A DNA stretch of 64,000 nucleotides. Origin: Purshia tridentata (lineage: Eukaryota; Streptophyta; Magnoliopsida; Rosales; Rosaceae). The notes below the pieces were generated by a model. The model made no database searches and was not told the DNA's origin. It saw only the letters and a list, made by a program, of their open reading frames with translations. Where the stretch lies: NCBI GenBank assembly GCA_003254885.1, contig QANT01002677.1, positions 62,001-126,000 on the forward strand. Direction: 5' to 3'. Shown in pieces: positions 38,691 through 51,360 of this stretch; the stretch's first letter is position 1; the number at the start of each line of letters is the position of its first letter. A program made the position numbers and the translations under genes.

Positions 38691-39240
38691 TATCCTCTAG
38701 CCCACGCCTATCGTCCCCGTCTCGAATTCCAACAATTCAAACCCTAGAAATCACAAAGAAACCCCCAAAAGTCGTTTCCAAGCAATGCTTCCAATCACAA
38801 ACCCTAACCCTAATTTCCCGCTGAAATCGAATAGCAAGACACCAATTTCTCAATATTCCAAGAACCCTAGTAGCACTAAAATCCCGAATCCTTTTAAGAA
38901 ATTAAAAACAGAGAAAAGAGATAATCACCCATTAATGGTTCAATAACCGGAGGAGCACCAAAAAAAGCTCGATAAATCAATAAATTTAGGGTTTTGCAGG
39001 ATTCGGAGCTGGGCGTCAATCAAATGGGTTGAGCAGTTGGGAGACTTACAGATTCGGAGTCCATGGCGATGATACAACAATGAAATGAGGGCCCAAAATT
39101 TCGAAGCCTAATCGGAGCCGCCGCTTCCAATGGTTCGGATTTGGATTCAGGTCGCACCGGCCGTGAAACTCGTTTTATCGTTTTCGTTGTTAACAGCGAA
39201 CAAACTCTCAAGGAGAAAAGATAAGAAGAGAGATGGAGAA
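38691..39240 (-). other. Spliced 5' leader of the NST1-like gene with an upstream ORF
   Basis: Minus-strand leader exon from about 39240 to 39050 ends in GAATCT then GTAAGT, an ideal donor. An acceptor TTTCTAG sits before 38743. The first ATG (39064), in the strong context GCCATGG, opens a 16-codon frame across the splice: MDSESGLNCWNSRRGR, stop at 38708, 18 bases before the main ATG. The leader intron is inferred from splice signals alone. Confidence 0.6.
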
Positions 39241-39268
39241 GAAATTGAGAGAACATAAGGAAAACAAA

Positions 39269-39275
39269 TTATATA
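39269..39275 (-). promoter_or_regulatory. Probable TATA box of the NST1-like gene
   Basis: TATATAA on the minus strand, about 30 bases before a CT-rich start of the leader. Confidence 0.45.
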
Positions 39276-41199
39276 AGCAATGACTGGACCGCCCGGTTGG
39301 ACCGGTTGGTTTCTGTGTGATGAACCCGGATCGGAATGGTCGGTTGGGTGTAAGGACTGCGCGAGTCTGCGGTAAGCGAATGGAGGGTCGTAAACTTGTA
39401 ATGTGTTTACATGTTAATAGGTAGGAATATATTTATTGTCAATGCCTAATCCTTATCTCTAACCAAATGAAAGAGTTTAACAGAGTTGATTAATTGTTCA
39501 AGTAATAATTAACTGGGAAAAAAATTAGGAAAATTTAAAACTGTACAATAGGTTTTCTATTTGGTATTTATTTATGAGATTTTACTCATTTTTTGGTGCA
39601 TTTAAAGTTTTAAACTTTAAAGCAAGCATGATTAGCATGTGACCACTCTTTTGCATGCCCAAATTAATTATCTTACGTAACTTACGTTTAAGTCAAAATT
39701 TGCCAAAGGAATGCAAAATATTCAAAGTGAAGAAGGATCTAGTGCTTTAAGGAAGGTTTGACTCAAATGCCAACTACAGGGGCTTCTAATAATCCCCTCT
39801 ATGGTTGTGATTAATTTTGAGGTTTAATAACAGTTTAAAGCAAGTAAGCGTCAAGTCATAATTGAAGATTATGATAGAAAGAGATAGAGATAAAAGAGAG
39901 AAAGTGGCAGCAATTGTTAAGGTGAAGGTCTTTCCTAATTAATGACCAATTTTACGTTCCACATTGTATTAATTGTATCTCATTAGATCCAAATCAAAAG
40001 GAGAAAGTAAAGAAATTAAATTTTACAACCGCGTTAATTTTAATTATGTTCACTTTCTTACTCATCATTTCAAACATTAAATTTAGATTTATCTTTACCA
40101 TTAAAGACCAACCATTTTTTATTTATTTATTCGCACTTACTTAAAATTAATAAGCATTTCAATAATAAAAATATCTACAATCTTTGTATTAAAATCATTG
40201 AATGTGAAACTTGTCTGAAAGATGGGGGGCAAAAGCCCTTTAGGAATAGCACATTCATATTCAATCAATGCCATATGATAAATCATAGAGGGAAAGATAA
40301 CAATTTTGGGTCAGGCACAGTATTGCTGATAATTGCTCACATAACATCCAAATGGAGAATCAAATAAAATAGGAAAACCCAAAAAAGAAAAGGGGTCAGA
40401 AAAGAAAAACACATATTTTGTTTTTATTTGTGGGCACAAATATTTTTATTATTCAAGCTGCCTAAGCCGGCAAAACCAAATAGAGTCTTGAAAGGTTAGC
40501 CATGGTTTGAAACTAACAACATATATGATGGTGAAATGAATTTGGTCAAGCCTTGTCCAGACTAATTTAATATTAGCATGTCCTTACTTATCTATTTATT
40601 GACTATGCCAATCTATACTTATAATAGAACTTACAAGAACAAAGAAAAGTTTGGTAGAAATGGTCCAACCTTTGCTTTAGAAACTTTCAGTGTCATTTTC
40701 ATGTTGAACTTTTAAGTATTTCCTGAAATGGGGTCAACTATACATGAATGAAATTAAGCTCAACTTATCCCAAAATCCTGTTTATATAGACCAACCCTCA
40801 AGCCAGCCCATGTTTTTGTATTTCACAGCCCATGATAATTATATTGGGCTAATGGGCCTATACATTCTAAAAGCAAAAACCTATCACTAAGAATTTTTTG
40901 AATTTTTTGAAATTTTTATTGAGTGAGTTCAAATTAAGAAAGTCTTTTGGTCAATCTTATTTAATATTTTCTTTTGTGGGGAAGGGAACAACTGGGAAGG
41001 GTGTCGGTCCTGGTGTGAATTGGGTTACAGCCTGCAACCACACTGGTTTGCTCTTGATGGGTCAGGATTGTAACTGGGCTGGCAAGTGCAGGTCCAAGCC
41101 CAATTGCAAAATTATCACAAAGGGTCCATATAACCCTCATGTTGCTAATTAACTTGGACAAGAATATCGATCAGGCAATCTAATGGAATGTGAATGGTT
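39276..41199. other. Intergenic DNA upstream of the NST1-like gene
   Basis: AT-rich, without a supported gene. A patch of normal base composition at about 40975-41150 has an open frame, but it lacks an ATG and resembles no family I recognise. Confidence 0.5.
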
Positions 41200-41568
41200 T
41201 AATCAAAAGGACAATGCTTGGGTGCTCAAGCCTGCCAAAAATCATAATTCCGTCATGCCGGCTCAAGATCAAAACCGTTCAATTTTTAGATCACCTAATA
41301 AAGATCATTTCTAGAAAAAATCAACTCAATCGGAAATCGTTTGATTGTATAACTGTTAACGAATAGATAAATGGTTTGGTCTTTTAACTATGACCTTATA
41401 TTTATTCGTTAACAATTGTACGACCAAACGATTTCCAATTGAGTTGATTTTTTGTAAAGATGATCTTTATTCAATAATCTAAAAATTGAATGGTTTCGAT
41501 TTTGAACCGGCATGGCGGAATTATGACTTTTTGCGGGCTTGAGGACCCAAACATTTTTCTAATCAAAA
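41200..41568. mobile_element. Mutator-type foldback MITE, 351 bp, with 9-bp target duplication
   Basis: The element runs from 41209 to 41559. The flanking 9-mers TAATCAAAA at 41200-41208 and 41560-41568 are identical, a Mutator-like target duplication. The terminal inverted repeats pair over 24 bases with four mismatches (left part AATGCTTGGGTGCTCAAGCC, right part in reverse complement AATGTTTGGGTCCTCAAGCC). Almost the whole element folds back on itself, through CATAATTCCGTCATGCCGG against CCGGCATGGCGGAATTATG, to a centre near 41385. It has no coding capacity, so it would depend on a transposase elsewhere. The clean target duplication says the insertion is intact and fairly recent. Confidence 0.88.
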
Positions 41569-43915
41569 TGCAATGAGATTACAAAATAAAATAAATATAA
41601 ACTAAAATGCAGTATGAATTAGTTAGGTGTAATAAATTGATAGAAATTAAAGCTCGACTCCTCTCTATCCTTCATTTAAATAGTAAATAAAGAATTTCTT
41701 GTAAGGTCAAGTCATTTCACATTGTAATTCGACGATCAAAATTATTTATTTTTTAAGTTTTACTAAAGAGATCAAGTGTTTGATTAAATTGTCATCATTT
41801 CAAGAGTTTGTGAAAACATTGAGTTCATCTATTTATTAGATCAAAATTGAATATTTTAATAACTTATGATTTATCTAATATTTACATACACATCAAAGAT
41901 AATCTGCTTGAAAAGTTGAAATATACTTCACAAGAGATCCATATTTATCTTTTTAAGTGTGAAATCTCTCAATAAAAGGACTCTTAGTAAAACTTAGCAT
42001 ATGATATATATATATATATATAAATGTTGCGTGCACTAATGTTCCTCACTTTTCTCCCATTCTAACACATTATTGTTATGTGTATAAATGATGCGTGGGG
42101 CATCGTCCTTCCTCTGTAAAGGCACAAGGGATTAACAATTGTTAGCTAAGCAAGACAATGATGAAGATGATGATCAATAACAAAGGTAGACAAAATTAAG
42201 TGCATCACCCATAATTTCATATGCATGAATCATAAAAATTGACTTTAATTAAAACACTTTCAAAGATAATAGATTAAGACCTACTCTCATTTTCATATCT
42301 AGTACGAGACTTTGACCATAAGAGGGACCTCCCAGGTTGTATCTTGGAACTTGGAAAAATATATATGGTCATATATATATATATACTTTTAGAGACAAAC
42401 TTTGTATCACTATTAGCACTCATCTTTAAGTCTCTTGCATTCCAAAATGAATATTTATAACTTTTCAGCTTTCACACACTATAGTGTAGAATCTGAAATT
42501 AAGTGGCAATGATACTGGTCTACTCTTATTGAAATGTATTTGTACGTACGTCTATACAAGTCATACATAATTTTTTTATTGATATACGAAAACTGACGAA
42601 TACAATAACTTATATGCAATCATGCATATGAATAATTGCATGCTGGACTTTATTGATTATTAAAAAAAAAAAATGCATGATTGAATAATGGACCCTCTTT
42701 CATTTATTTCTTTATTACTTGCTTTCACTGTCGACCCCATTCACCCACCTTGCTATTGCCACCATCTCAAAATCTGGGTTACATTTTATTCATCACTTTG
42801 TCTTTTGTAGTTGGGTAGATTCACGCTGTTCTTCCCCAATGAATTACAGCCAAGAATTTATAAATGGATATAATTATTTGTAAAATATACCACAATAATA
42901 ATAATAATACCTTTAAATGGGGATGAGAATCGATCAATTATATTGGCGAGTCCAGTCGTTATCAGATAGGTGGTAATTCATTATGTGGCTCAGAAGTGCT
43001 TGGAACATGTATTAATAAGAAGAATAGGAATAGGAAGCTTCCCATATTTGAGTCATTGAGCTGTGAAAGAGAAGAAAGTAGGTAGTTGCAATGTTTAATT
43101 ATGAATAATAAATAAGTGGTGCAAGCTACCTACCTAACATGAACTAACCATATCATCCACAATCCCACATGCATGTTACAAACTTACAATATGACTTCAC
43201 TGCCAATCTACTCCTGTCCATGAGACTCTCGTGGATATATAGATAAGATCGATCTTTCTAATCCGTGAGAGATTTTCTTGTACCTTTCGAAATTATTGAC
43301 ATTCATGGAACAATAGTACAATAATACCATTTGGTCTTTCTGAAGAAGAAAGACATTGTTGGGCATCAACCACATAACTCACAAGTGAGTTTTTGTGAAT
43401 CAAACAAATCTCGTGTCAGGAGTTGGTCAATGAATTTATCATGAAAAACAAATATTATATCTTCTCTTTAATAAAAAATAGATTAAATAGAAAATTCCTC
43501 CCTCTCACATATTTATGTTCTTTTTAGTTTTTCATTTAATTTATCCATCAATTTTTTATTTATTTAGAATGAAATTGTTCTTGTTAGAGTGGATTGAAAG
43601 AGCTCCTTCAATCGATAACAGAGGGAAGTATTATTCAAATTAAATTACCATATATTCCTTTTTGGGTTTTTCATTTGTGAGGCCCCAGATCCCAAGAAAT
43701 TCAAGTTTTTAGTCGCTAATTAATAAAAAATTAAAAATTTAAAAGTGAAAAACAAGAAGAAAATATATTTACAATTTTACACAGAATATGATAATTTTTT
43801 TCTGTTTCTTTTGTCGTTTAAAAATTCCGAGTTAAAAAGAAAAAACAATTACAGGAAACCCGGTCATAATACGTTATCAAGAGTCCACGGTTTTTGGGTT
43901 CTGGCCTGGAGGCAT
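41569..43915. other. AT-rich intergenic DNA, 3' side of the CIPK7/14-like gene
   Basis: No supported gene. A TA run at about 42003-42023 and several A tracts are present. A short palindrome GATTGAAAGAGCTCCTTCAATC near 43592 was examined and has no extended stem. Confidence 0.55.
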
Positions 43916-45208
43916 TCAGTCACCGGAGATGGGCTCTTCCGGTTGGTATACCAGACATCCGAGCTGCGGCCTCAGTTTATCTTTCCAAATATGCTGACCA
44001 CTTTCAACTTCTCTTTCTCTCTTATTCAACTCGACAACTACCAGCTTTTCCGTTAACCGGTATATACCCATTACCACCACGAAATTACCATCCTGCCCCG
44101 CCAATTTGGCCCCCCAACTCTTCTTCTCCATTATCGTCACGTTTTCCGCCATCGCCACCTCCTCCACCTTCTCAATGATCCTCTCCGGCGTCTCGGCCGA
44201 AATGAACCGCTCCCCGCAGTCCGAGATTTCGGGCACATTGAACAAACCGGACATATCAAACCCGGGGGAGAACGAAATCAAATCGAAAGCGTTCAACGAC
44301 GTGTCGTTGCCGCCGTCCCCTAATTCTTTCAAATTGAAGTCCTCGAACTGAAACTTAGTCTGCTTATACCCTTTTTTAAACCATGGGTCCTCGAGAATCT
44401 GATCGACGGTGATCCGCGTCTCGGTGTTCGTGTCCAGAAGGCGCGAAATCAACCGTTTCAGATCGGGGGAAGTCCATCTCGGGAACCGAAACTCTCCCTT
44501 GTAAATTTTCCGGTACATCACCATTAGATTCGGATCGTTGAACGGTAAATAACCGGCATTGAGAACGAAGAGCACGATGCCACAGGACCAAATGTCCACC
44601 TTGGCGCCGTCGTATCCTCGCTTCGCGAGAATCTCGGGGGCCACATAGGCGGGGGTCCCGCACAGCGTGTGGAGGAGGCCGTCGGATGGGATCTGCTCCG
44701 TCACGGCGCTGAGTCCGAAATCCGAAACTTTAAGATTCCAATTCTCATCGAGCAAAAGATTCTCGGGCTTCAAATCGCGGTGGTAGACGCCTCGTGAGTG
44801 GCAGTATCCGACGGCGGAGATCAACTGCTGAAAGTATCGACGGCTGAGATTCTCGCTGAAGCGGCCCTTCGAGACCTTGCCGAAGAGCTCGCCACCTTTT
44901 GCGAACTCCATGATGAAGTAGATCTTGGTCTTGGTGGCCAAGACCTCGTAGAGCTTCACGATGTGCGGATGCTGCAACCGGCGCATGATAGAGATTTCTC
45001 TCTTAACGTTCGCCGTTAAGCCACCTTTAAGCACCTTCTGCTTGTTCACTGCTTTAATCGCCACGCTCTTCCCGGTGTGGACGTCGCGCGCGTGGTAGAC
45101 TTTGGCGAAGGCGCCGCACCCGAGAAGCTTCCCGAGGTCGTATTTTCCAAACAAGATGCCCTGGACGGAGCCTTCGCCGGCGTCGGCGACGACCTCGATC
45201 TCCGGCAT
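43916..45208 (-). CDS. CBL-interacting protein kinase, CIPK7/CIPK14-like (SnRK3)
   Basis: Intronless 430-residue kinase on the minus strand. It opens [20 protein letters not shown], with the Gly loop at about 30-37, Lys52 in VAIK, catalytic Asp145 in HRDLKPEN and DFG at 163-165. The loop reads [16 protein letters not shown]. The NAF motif is at 306-308 ([20 protein letters not shown]), and the phosphatase-interaction region follows to about 420. The [12 protein letters not shown] loop, Asn in [11 protein letters not shown], and [15 protein letters not shown] match the CIPK7/14 branch from memory, so it differs in clade from the CIPK2-like gene 14 kb to the left. It should be a calcium-sensor-activated kinase recruited to membranes by CBL partners. 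The coding region is clearly GC-richer than its surroundings, as often seen in the intronless CIPK clade. The start is the first ATG after a CT-rich leader (45209-45440). Confidence 0.95.
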   Translation of the reverse strand: MPEIEVVADAGEGSVQGILFGKYDLGKLLGCGAFAKVYHARDVHTGKSVAIKAVNKQKVLKGGLTANVKREISIMRRLQHPHIVKLYEVLATKTKIYFIMEFAKGGELFGKVSKGRFSENLSRRYFQQLISAVGYCHSRGVYHRDLKPENLLLDENWNLKVSDFGLSAVTEQIPSDGLLHTLCGTPAYVAPEILAKRGYDGAKVDIWSCGIVLFVLNAGYLPFNDPNLMVMYRKIYKGEFRFPRWTSPDLKRLISRLLDTNTETRITVDQILEDPWFKKGYKQTKFQFEDFNLKELGDGGNDTSLNAFDLISFSPGFDMSGLFNVPEISDCGERFISAETPERIIEKVEEVAMAENVTIMEKKSWGAKLAGQDGNFVVVMGIYRLTEKLVVVELNKREREVESGQHIWKDKLRPQLGCLVYQPEEPISGD

Positions 45209-46059
45209 CGAATGATGGCAAAGGCCTAAGAAAAATCGCTCAAAATAATATCATGCACTGCATTACGGAATCCCCGGCCGGTTCGGAAAAAATTTGCAAC
45301 TGAATTTGTTCGTGTTTTGAGTGCCAATAGGTTCGGAGAGGTTGTTGAATCCGAAGACACAGAAACAGAGAGATTGAGAAAGAAAAAGAAACAACAAAGT
45401 GTTTTTTGCATGTGAAACGGAAATTGTTGGGACCTTCGAACAATTTAAAGGGGTTGGTGCTCGAGTTTAACTAAGCGATGACACGTTGTGTGTACTGCTA
45501 CCTTATTTACAGACTTGAATTCCAATTGTGGCTACCCACGTGTTCAAGTTTAGTTTACGGCAACAATTGGGCCATGTTGTCTTATTCGACTGCTTAGCGC
45601 GTAGGGTTTGATCGCGTACAGTGTGGTGTACGGCTATTCGACCTTATCCAATGGCGCAAAATCCAAGAGACTGTTCCGCCCAGCTTTTCGGAAAGTGTCG
45701 ATCTTTTTTTTTTTGTGGGCAAATCCGAAAATTTTACCAAAAAAAAAAGACAAACAAGAGTCACCATAGTGCTTTGTTTTCACAACATCCTTAAGTTTAG
45801 GGTCGGGTTTAGTTCGGTAACCTAATTGATATGTCCAAGTCGACTATCGATCGATAGTTGTCAGAATGGATCATTTCGAAATTGTTATGGAAACTGATAA
45901 AAGTCGACTACTGACCAAATCAGTATCGGTCTGTAGTGGCTCAGCCCGAATTGCCTTATGTCAATTTGAGATCGAGAGGTGGTAAAGGTGATGGAGGTGG
46001 TGACCTGGTGGTGCTGGATTACTGGGTAAGTGGTTAATAGTGGTGGAGAAAGTGGAAGT
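45209..46059. other. Promoter side of the CIPK7/14-like gene
   Basis: A pyrimidine-rich leader (minus strand) runs to about 45440, followed by promoter-like sequence with ACACGTTG and CACGTG (about 45538). No other gene is seen. The right end precedes the TRIM. Confidence 0.5.
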
Positions 46060-46407
46060 TGTTGAGAGATATCACACATTGAAGATGTGAGGGCCTTGCT
46101 AGTGGTTTATAAGGGTTTGGGCTACTCCTCTCATTGCCAATTGGTTTTGGGAAGGATGCCTAGATTCCTTCATGGTATCAGAGCCAGGTTATCCACGTGA
46201 TGCGCCTAAGCGGCCACACGTGCTCCCACGTCACCCAATATAAATTGTCCACGTGTTAGGCTTGAAATAATGCCACACGTGCAGGGGCGTGTTGAGAGAT
46301 ATCCCACATTGAAGATGTGAGGGCCTTGCTAGTGATTTATAAGGGTTTGGGCTACTCCTCTCATTGCCAATTGGTTTTGGGATGGATGCCTAGATTCCTT
46401 CAGAAGT
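46055..46407. mobile_element. TRIM (terminal-repeat retrotransposon in miniature), 343 bp
   Basis: LTR-type fossil without genes. Left terminal repeat 46060-46172 and right terminal repeat 46290-46402 are each 113 bp, start TGTTGAGAGATATC, end CTAGATTCCTTCA, and are about 97% identical. The primer-binding site TGGTATCAGAGCC, complementary to the 3' end of initiator tRNA-Met, follows the left repeat at once. A purine-rich GCAGGGGCG precedes the right repeat. The 117-bp interior has several CACGTG-like words. Target duplication GAAGT is at 46055-46059 and 46403-46407. As a TRIM it looks whole: both repeats, priming site and target duplication are present. The divergence of the repeats suggests an age on the order of a million years (rough inference). 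Confidence 0.93.
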
Positions 46408-49400
46408 GATGGAGGTGGTGATGTTAGCTTGCTGGTTTTTTAAGACTGAAAGAGTGAGAGGTTTGAGAGACTGAGAGAGAAAATGAGGATTGGGAGATAC
46501 ATAACCAAATAGGTGAGTGCTCAATAGATATGGCAAACTCTCGATGATCGTTAGTATGGAAAATTAAAAACCAATCTTGCTTGATTTGATTTTGGTTAGT
46601 TAGTCAGTTGGTTGGTTTTTGAAGTAAAAAATCTCACCCCTACTTAAATCATCTTTTACTTCCACTTTTCTCGAGTTTTCACCCAAAATGTTATGCCATT
46701 GCAAGCACATAAGAATCATCAATAATTATTAATGAAATTATACTTTTCATTTAAAAAAAAACAGAAAAAGAAGGAAAGAAGAAAATAAAAGAAGAGAATT
46801 TTCAACAATAGATGCTGCGAAAGGCGTGAGGGTTTCCTCGATCTTCAACAATCAAAGTTCCTTCTTACAAGTTTATGACTTTCACGACTTTTATTTAAAC
46901 ACTAAACAAGTACTAATTAATTGAACAATTATTTATACATGCTGTATTATACATTAATATATGTATAGGATGCATAATGCATATGTCATATCATCATTGA
47001 AATCGTTTGTTGGCTTCATTTAATTGTTGTTGCTTTCTTAATTCGTCCCACAAATTTATAGAACATGTAGGCTGAAAATATTTAATTACAAGCTAATGGC
47101 CTTAACATGATTCCCAATTAACATCAGATCGTCATCTTCTTTGTTCCGAAAGAGATGGGAGAACTTCTATTCTTTTTGCCTTTTTCTTTTGAGATTCATT
47201 CATATCTCAAATATAATAATTTGTGAGTGAGAGAGAGAGAGAGAGACATCTATATTCTTTTTTATTAATCAATATGATATGTAATTTGTGAATTATTACA
47301 ACAATGATAGGCACCACCATTAATTGCTCAAAACCCATCTTCCATCTGATCAAAAGAAACAATGGTCCATATATGAATGATAATCAAAGCCAGGTGAACT
47401 GGGTACAGTTAATTAAGTGGACCACATGCACCAGGTACTTAGGGAGCTGGGTTGGGTGATGAGTTGCTGACTCGTTGTGGTATGTGAATGCTGGTAGCTT
47501 ATATGCATGTGAATGCTGGACCCAAACTGATCGATTAGGGCAACCTGCAAAACTTGCCCTCAATGTGCCACACACTGGCGCGCAATCAACCATACGGTCG
47601 ACGTGTTCGCATCCCAGCCACTTAAATTAATGCCACTAGCTGCTTGACCTTTATCATAAAGTTATCCAAACCACGAAAAATACAATTGCATGCTTCTTTA
47701 TGTCTTTATTCCATGCTTAAGTTCCAATTATCACTCAACTTTTGTGGCATATATTTGAAATGCAAATATATATATATATATATATGGAGTAAATTAGCAA
47801 GCTTCTTTTTCATATTAAAGTGAATTGAAAGAGAAGCATGTGGTATGTTGAGCAGTGCCTTAATTTTGCAGTCATTACAAGACAAAGGCCATATCATGGC
47901 AGTTCCTTGCATGTGGACCTGATGTGGTTGAATGTTGGTGCATTATTATGCAATTTGCATTGCATGTATCCCAAAAATCAATGCATGTGAAGTCAGTATT
48001 CATCTCTTAATTACATCAAACTTCAAGGTACTGGGAACTGAAATAAAAATCTGGGATAATGCAATTGAAATTTCGTAAATTACCGTAATACTTTTAATTT
48101 TTAAATCTCAAATTTACATCATATTAAATAAATATCGTCGTAAAAAAATAATATAAGACCTTATTCTCCTTATATATTTATCTTATATATGTACGTGCAA
48201 TTTTATATCGAAAATTAGCTGATTTAATATTATATGGACGGCTATTTATGTAATGTGTGAGATTATTTATTTGGTCTATATATATAACTCCTCATAGATG
48301 CTATCAGCCAAATACGTCTTTGTGTAGGAGGATATACGTACATATAGCCAGTTACATGTGTTATACAATGATTAGCCAAATTGTGGTGTTAAAATTCCAA
48401 GTCTTTATTTTCATTGACAAATTCAAATTAAAGTCTTTTTTAATATCATCAAATATAAATATATAGATTAACGTGCAGGATTGAGACGATTTTAAGAAAT
48501 TGTTGCTTTTGGAGGGAATTGAAAAGGCTACGTTTAATTAATATATATGATGTATATGCTATAGTTACAAGAACCATGTATATGTAATGATGTTCGAGTC
48601 ATGTGATGCTGACAACGGTTCATTGTCATTGAGGAGAACCAAGAGATATGAACAATTTCAACACCATTAATTAATTGCATACAATGAGACAACAGATTTG
48701 AAATTGTGCATAGATAATTATCCAATGAATAAGTCATTACATCACTCCAAAACTCAGTTTCAGTTTTTGCGGAAGAATACATGGATGACCTTAATTGGTT
48801 CTCTTTTTGTTGTTGTGAGAGTTGGTTCCCTCTTTTGATTGCTCACCAGACACTCTTAAAATTTTAATTATATTGTCAGAATTTACCCTAAAATGAGTTC
48901 AAGCAATAATCTTCAATTAAAAACTCATCCCTATCACGTTTTAGGGGTCAAAATTGTTAAAAGTATGTGCTTGGAATTGGATACAACCCCGTTTGCTAAT
49001 TCAAAACACGTGTGTATTGTCGGCAATTGATTATGGGAGCAGGCCTGAATTATTTTCACATATTTCTGAAATTTTCTACCTAAGAAAGACAAATAAGACT
49101 GTAGAAAGTTAATCTATAACAGTAATTAGATTACTGAATAATATATCATATATTTATATAGATATATTAGAATTAGTGAATAATAGTCATCCTCATCCAA
49201 AAAGCAAAAAATGTACTGCTGGTGGGTCCCGCTGTTCAATATTGTACTGGACACACGAATCATGTTTGTTTTTAGGGCCGGAGGTGGATCAAGTATTGTC
49301 AAAAGATTAGACGCGTAGCGCTCCCTAGTCCAAATAAGGTGTGCTTGAATAGGTTTTTGTAGGCTGGACTAATCAACTTTGGGTTATTTGGTGGAGTCAA

Positions 49401-49983
49401 CAATCTTCTTGAAGCTAATGGGCTTCGATTCTGGTCAAAGGCTATCAAGACCCAGTCTGCCTTTGCTCTTCTGGGCCCAAAACAGCATTATTTCAAGTTT
49501 GAAATAATAGTAGACATAAATAAATAGCCTGGTCCAATGGGCTCCTTGGGTAAGTGGCCCATTTAGGTTACAATGTTACATCCTTGTTTCTTTTTGTTGG
49601 TCCTCGTAACAAACAGAACACAAAATTTGGCTGATAATAATGAACCAATGTGATACAAAATGCATGGATTAAATTAGTAAGGCACGTGAATTCAACTAAA
49701 CATCCAAGGGAAAGATAGCCATCAAACCATGCTCCCCCAAAATTAAGGATGGTCAGTTGTGTAGGCAAAGTCATAATTGATATAGATCAACAACAGAGGT
49801 TTCAACTCTCAAGCTTATATGGGGTCATTGATTAGATTAGTTCGGTACATATCCACTTATCAGTACTATAGACTCTCTAACCCATCAGTTTCTCTCCAAT
49901 TCCCAAGTTTGGTTCGGTTTTGATTCTCTTCTTGAAACAATGTCTTTATCATATTCGCTGTTTGGTGAGCATATTGTCCAAGA

Positions 49984-50014
<31 letters not shown>

Positions 50015-51211
50015 ATGGGTGTAATTGAATATGTAGTGCCTATCTAGCTACTTTACATATCAAACACTGCTGGCCCTTGCAAATAACCAAAGTTGGCAAT
50101 GTATGTGCTGTCGAATGTCGATGGATTCAAAGCTGTCCTGCGATTGCTTGCACTAAGAAATCACCCATGCCCATATGACCCATATTCAATAATTCAATTT
50201 TGGGGTATTGGTGTTTAATTTATACTAAACTTAATCTTAAGCTTATCATAAAAGAGAATGTATTACCCCATTTCCATCTAGTTTATTAGTGGTAGGCGTG
50301 TGTCCCTGTTCAATTATCAAGTGGTTGGGTTAACGTATTAATTATTGGAAACACAATATGTAATACTACTAATTCAAAAAAAGATGAAAATATTACATTC
50401 ATGGAGAAGGTAGAACGAAAGTCACATGCATTATTGCATAAACATTTGACCAAAAATATGGGTTAGCGCGTATATATTCTTGTTTGACTCTACATAATAT
50501 TATAAACATATAAATATTACATGCTAAACGTCAAAAATTAATGCATTTTATCTGATTATAAATTGTGATAAGAGAAATTACTGAGGCTGGTTTTCAGAAT
50601 ATTTTTCAACATTTGGTTGACAAAGACAACAGCTTAAAAACTGGGTGCCCAAATGTTACAGATGATATGCCTCATTTGGTTGGTGGCGTTTGAGACAAGG
50701 AAAGCCCCCCTTCCATTTCTCCAACCTCATGTATTTTACTTAAATCTTCAAAAAAATAAATATTGTTTTGATTGGCAAATGGCATGTGGATGGATGGCGA
50801 TGAAAGCCAAGTCCACTAACAACTCTCCACCTACCGTAAGCCTTGAAATGCGATAAGTGCATTCCACTTCATCTTTATTATTAATCAATTTTATTTCTCC
50901 CTCTATCTCTTTTATTTTTTATATAATTTCCAATCAAACTAGATAAAAAAAGGGACACGTTCCAAATTTCCAATACTATGCAACTGCCGGCGGCGAACCA
51001 AACATCAACTTGTTCATGCTCATCTGTTGATTGGTTCGTGTGGACTTCATCCAACGCCTCCAATTGCCCGCACTACGTTTCTTTTGATCACATCTTTGTT
51101 GTTTGATAGTAAACGGCATCAAGATCATCCCAAAACTCCATGCTTATCATTTTGCTCTCATCCAAAATTAACAGTCAAAAACCATGACCCCTCACATTTT
51201 TCATTTTCCCA
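46408..51211. other. 4.8-kb AT-rich intergenic stretch before PUB16-like gene
   Basis: No supported coding region: frames here are short and lack domains. Visible items are GA repeats at about 47226-47245, TA microsatellites at 47766-47785 and 49987-50014, and GTGAATGCTGG twice within 30 bases at about 47484-47520. Composition becomes less AT-rich from about 50950, toward the PUB16-like promoter. Confidence 0.55.
49987..50014. repeat. (TA)14 microsatellite
   Basis: Uninterrupted TA dinucleotide run. Confidence 0.9.
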
Positions 51212-51220
51212 TATAAAATA
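51212..51220 (+). promoter_or_regulatory. TATA box of the PUB16-like gene
   Basis: TATAAAATA stands 149 bases before the ATG at 51361, with a CT-rich leader between. Confidence 0.65.
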
Positions 51221-51360
51221 CAAAACCGAACCAAACCCTTCCTTCTTCTCTTTGTTTGTTTAACTTCTACTCCAACTCAACCCTCAAAGGCTTAAAGCTT
51301 CAACCTCGATCCCCTTCCTTCTTCTCATTCACTTTTGGCAATTCAATCATTGATTGATTC

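Noticed and set aside
40898-41152. Frame with a GKGTTGKGVGPGVNWV-type sequence
   Set aside because: No ATG, no matching family that I can name, and no flanking exon; base composition alone is not enough.
43591-43613. miR159/319-like words GATTGAA and AGAGCTCCTTC
   Set aside because: The two words form one short palindrome. A real precursor needs arms tens to hundreds of bases apart with a long stem, which is absent.
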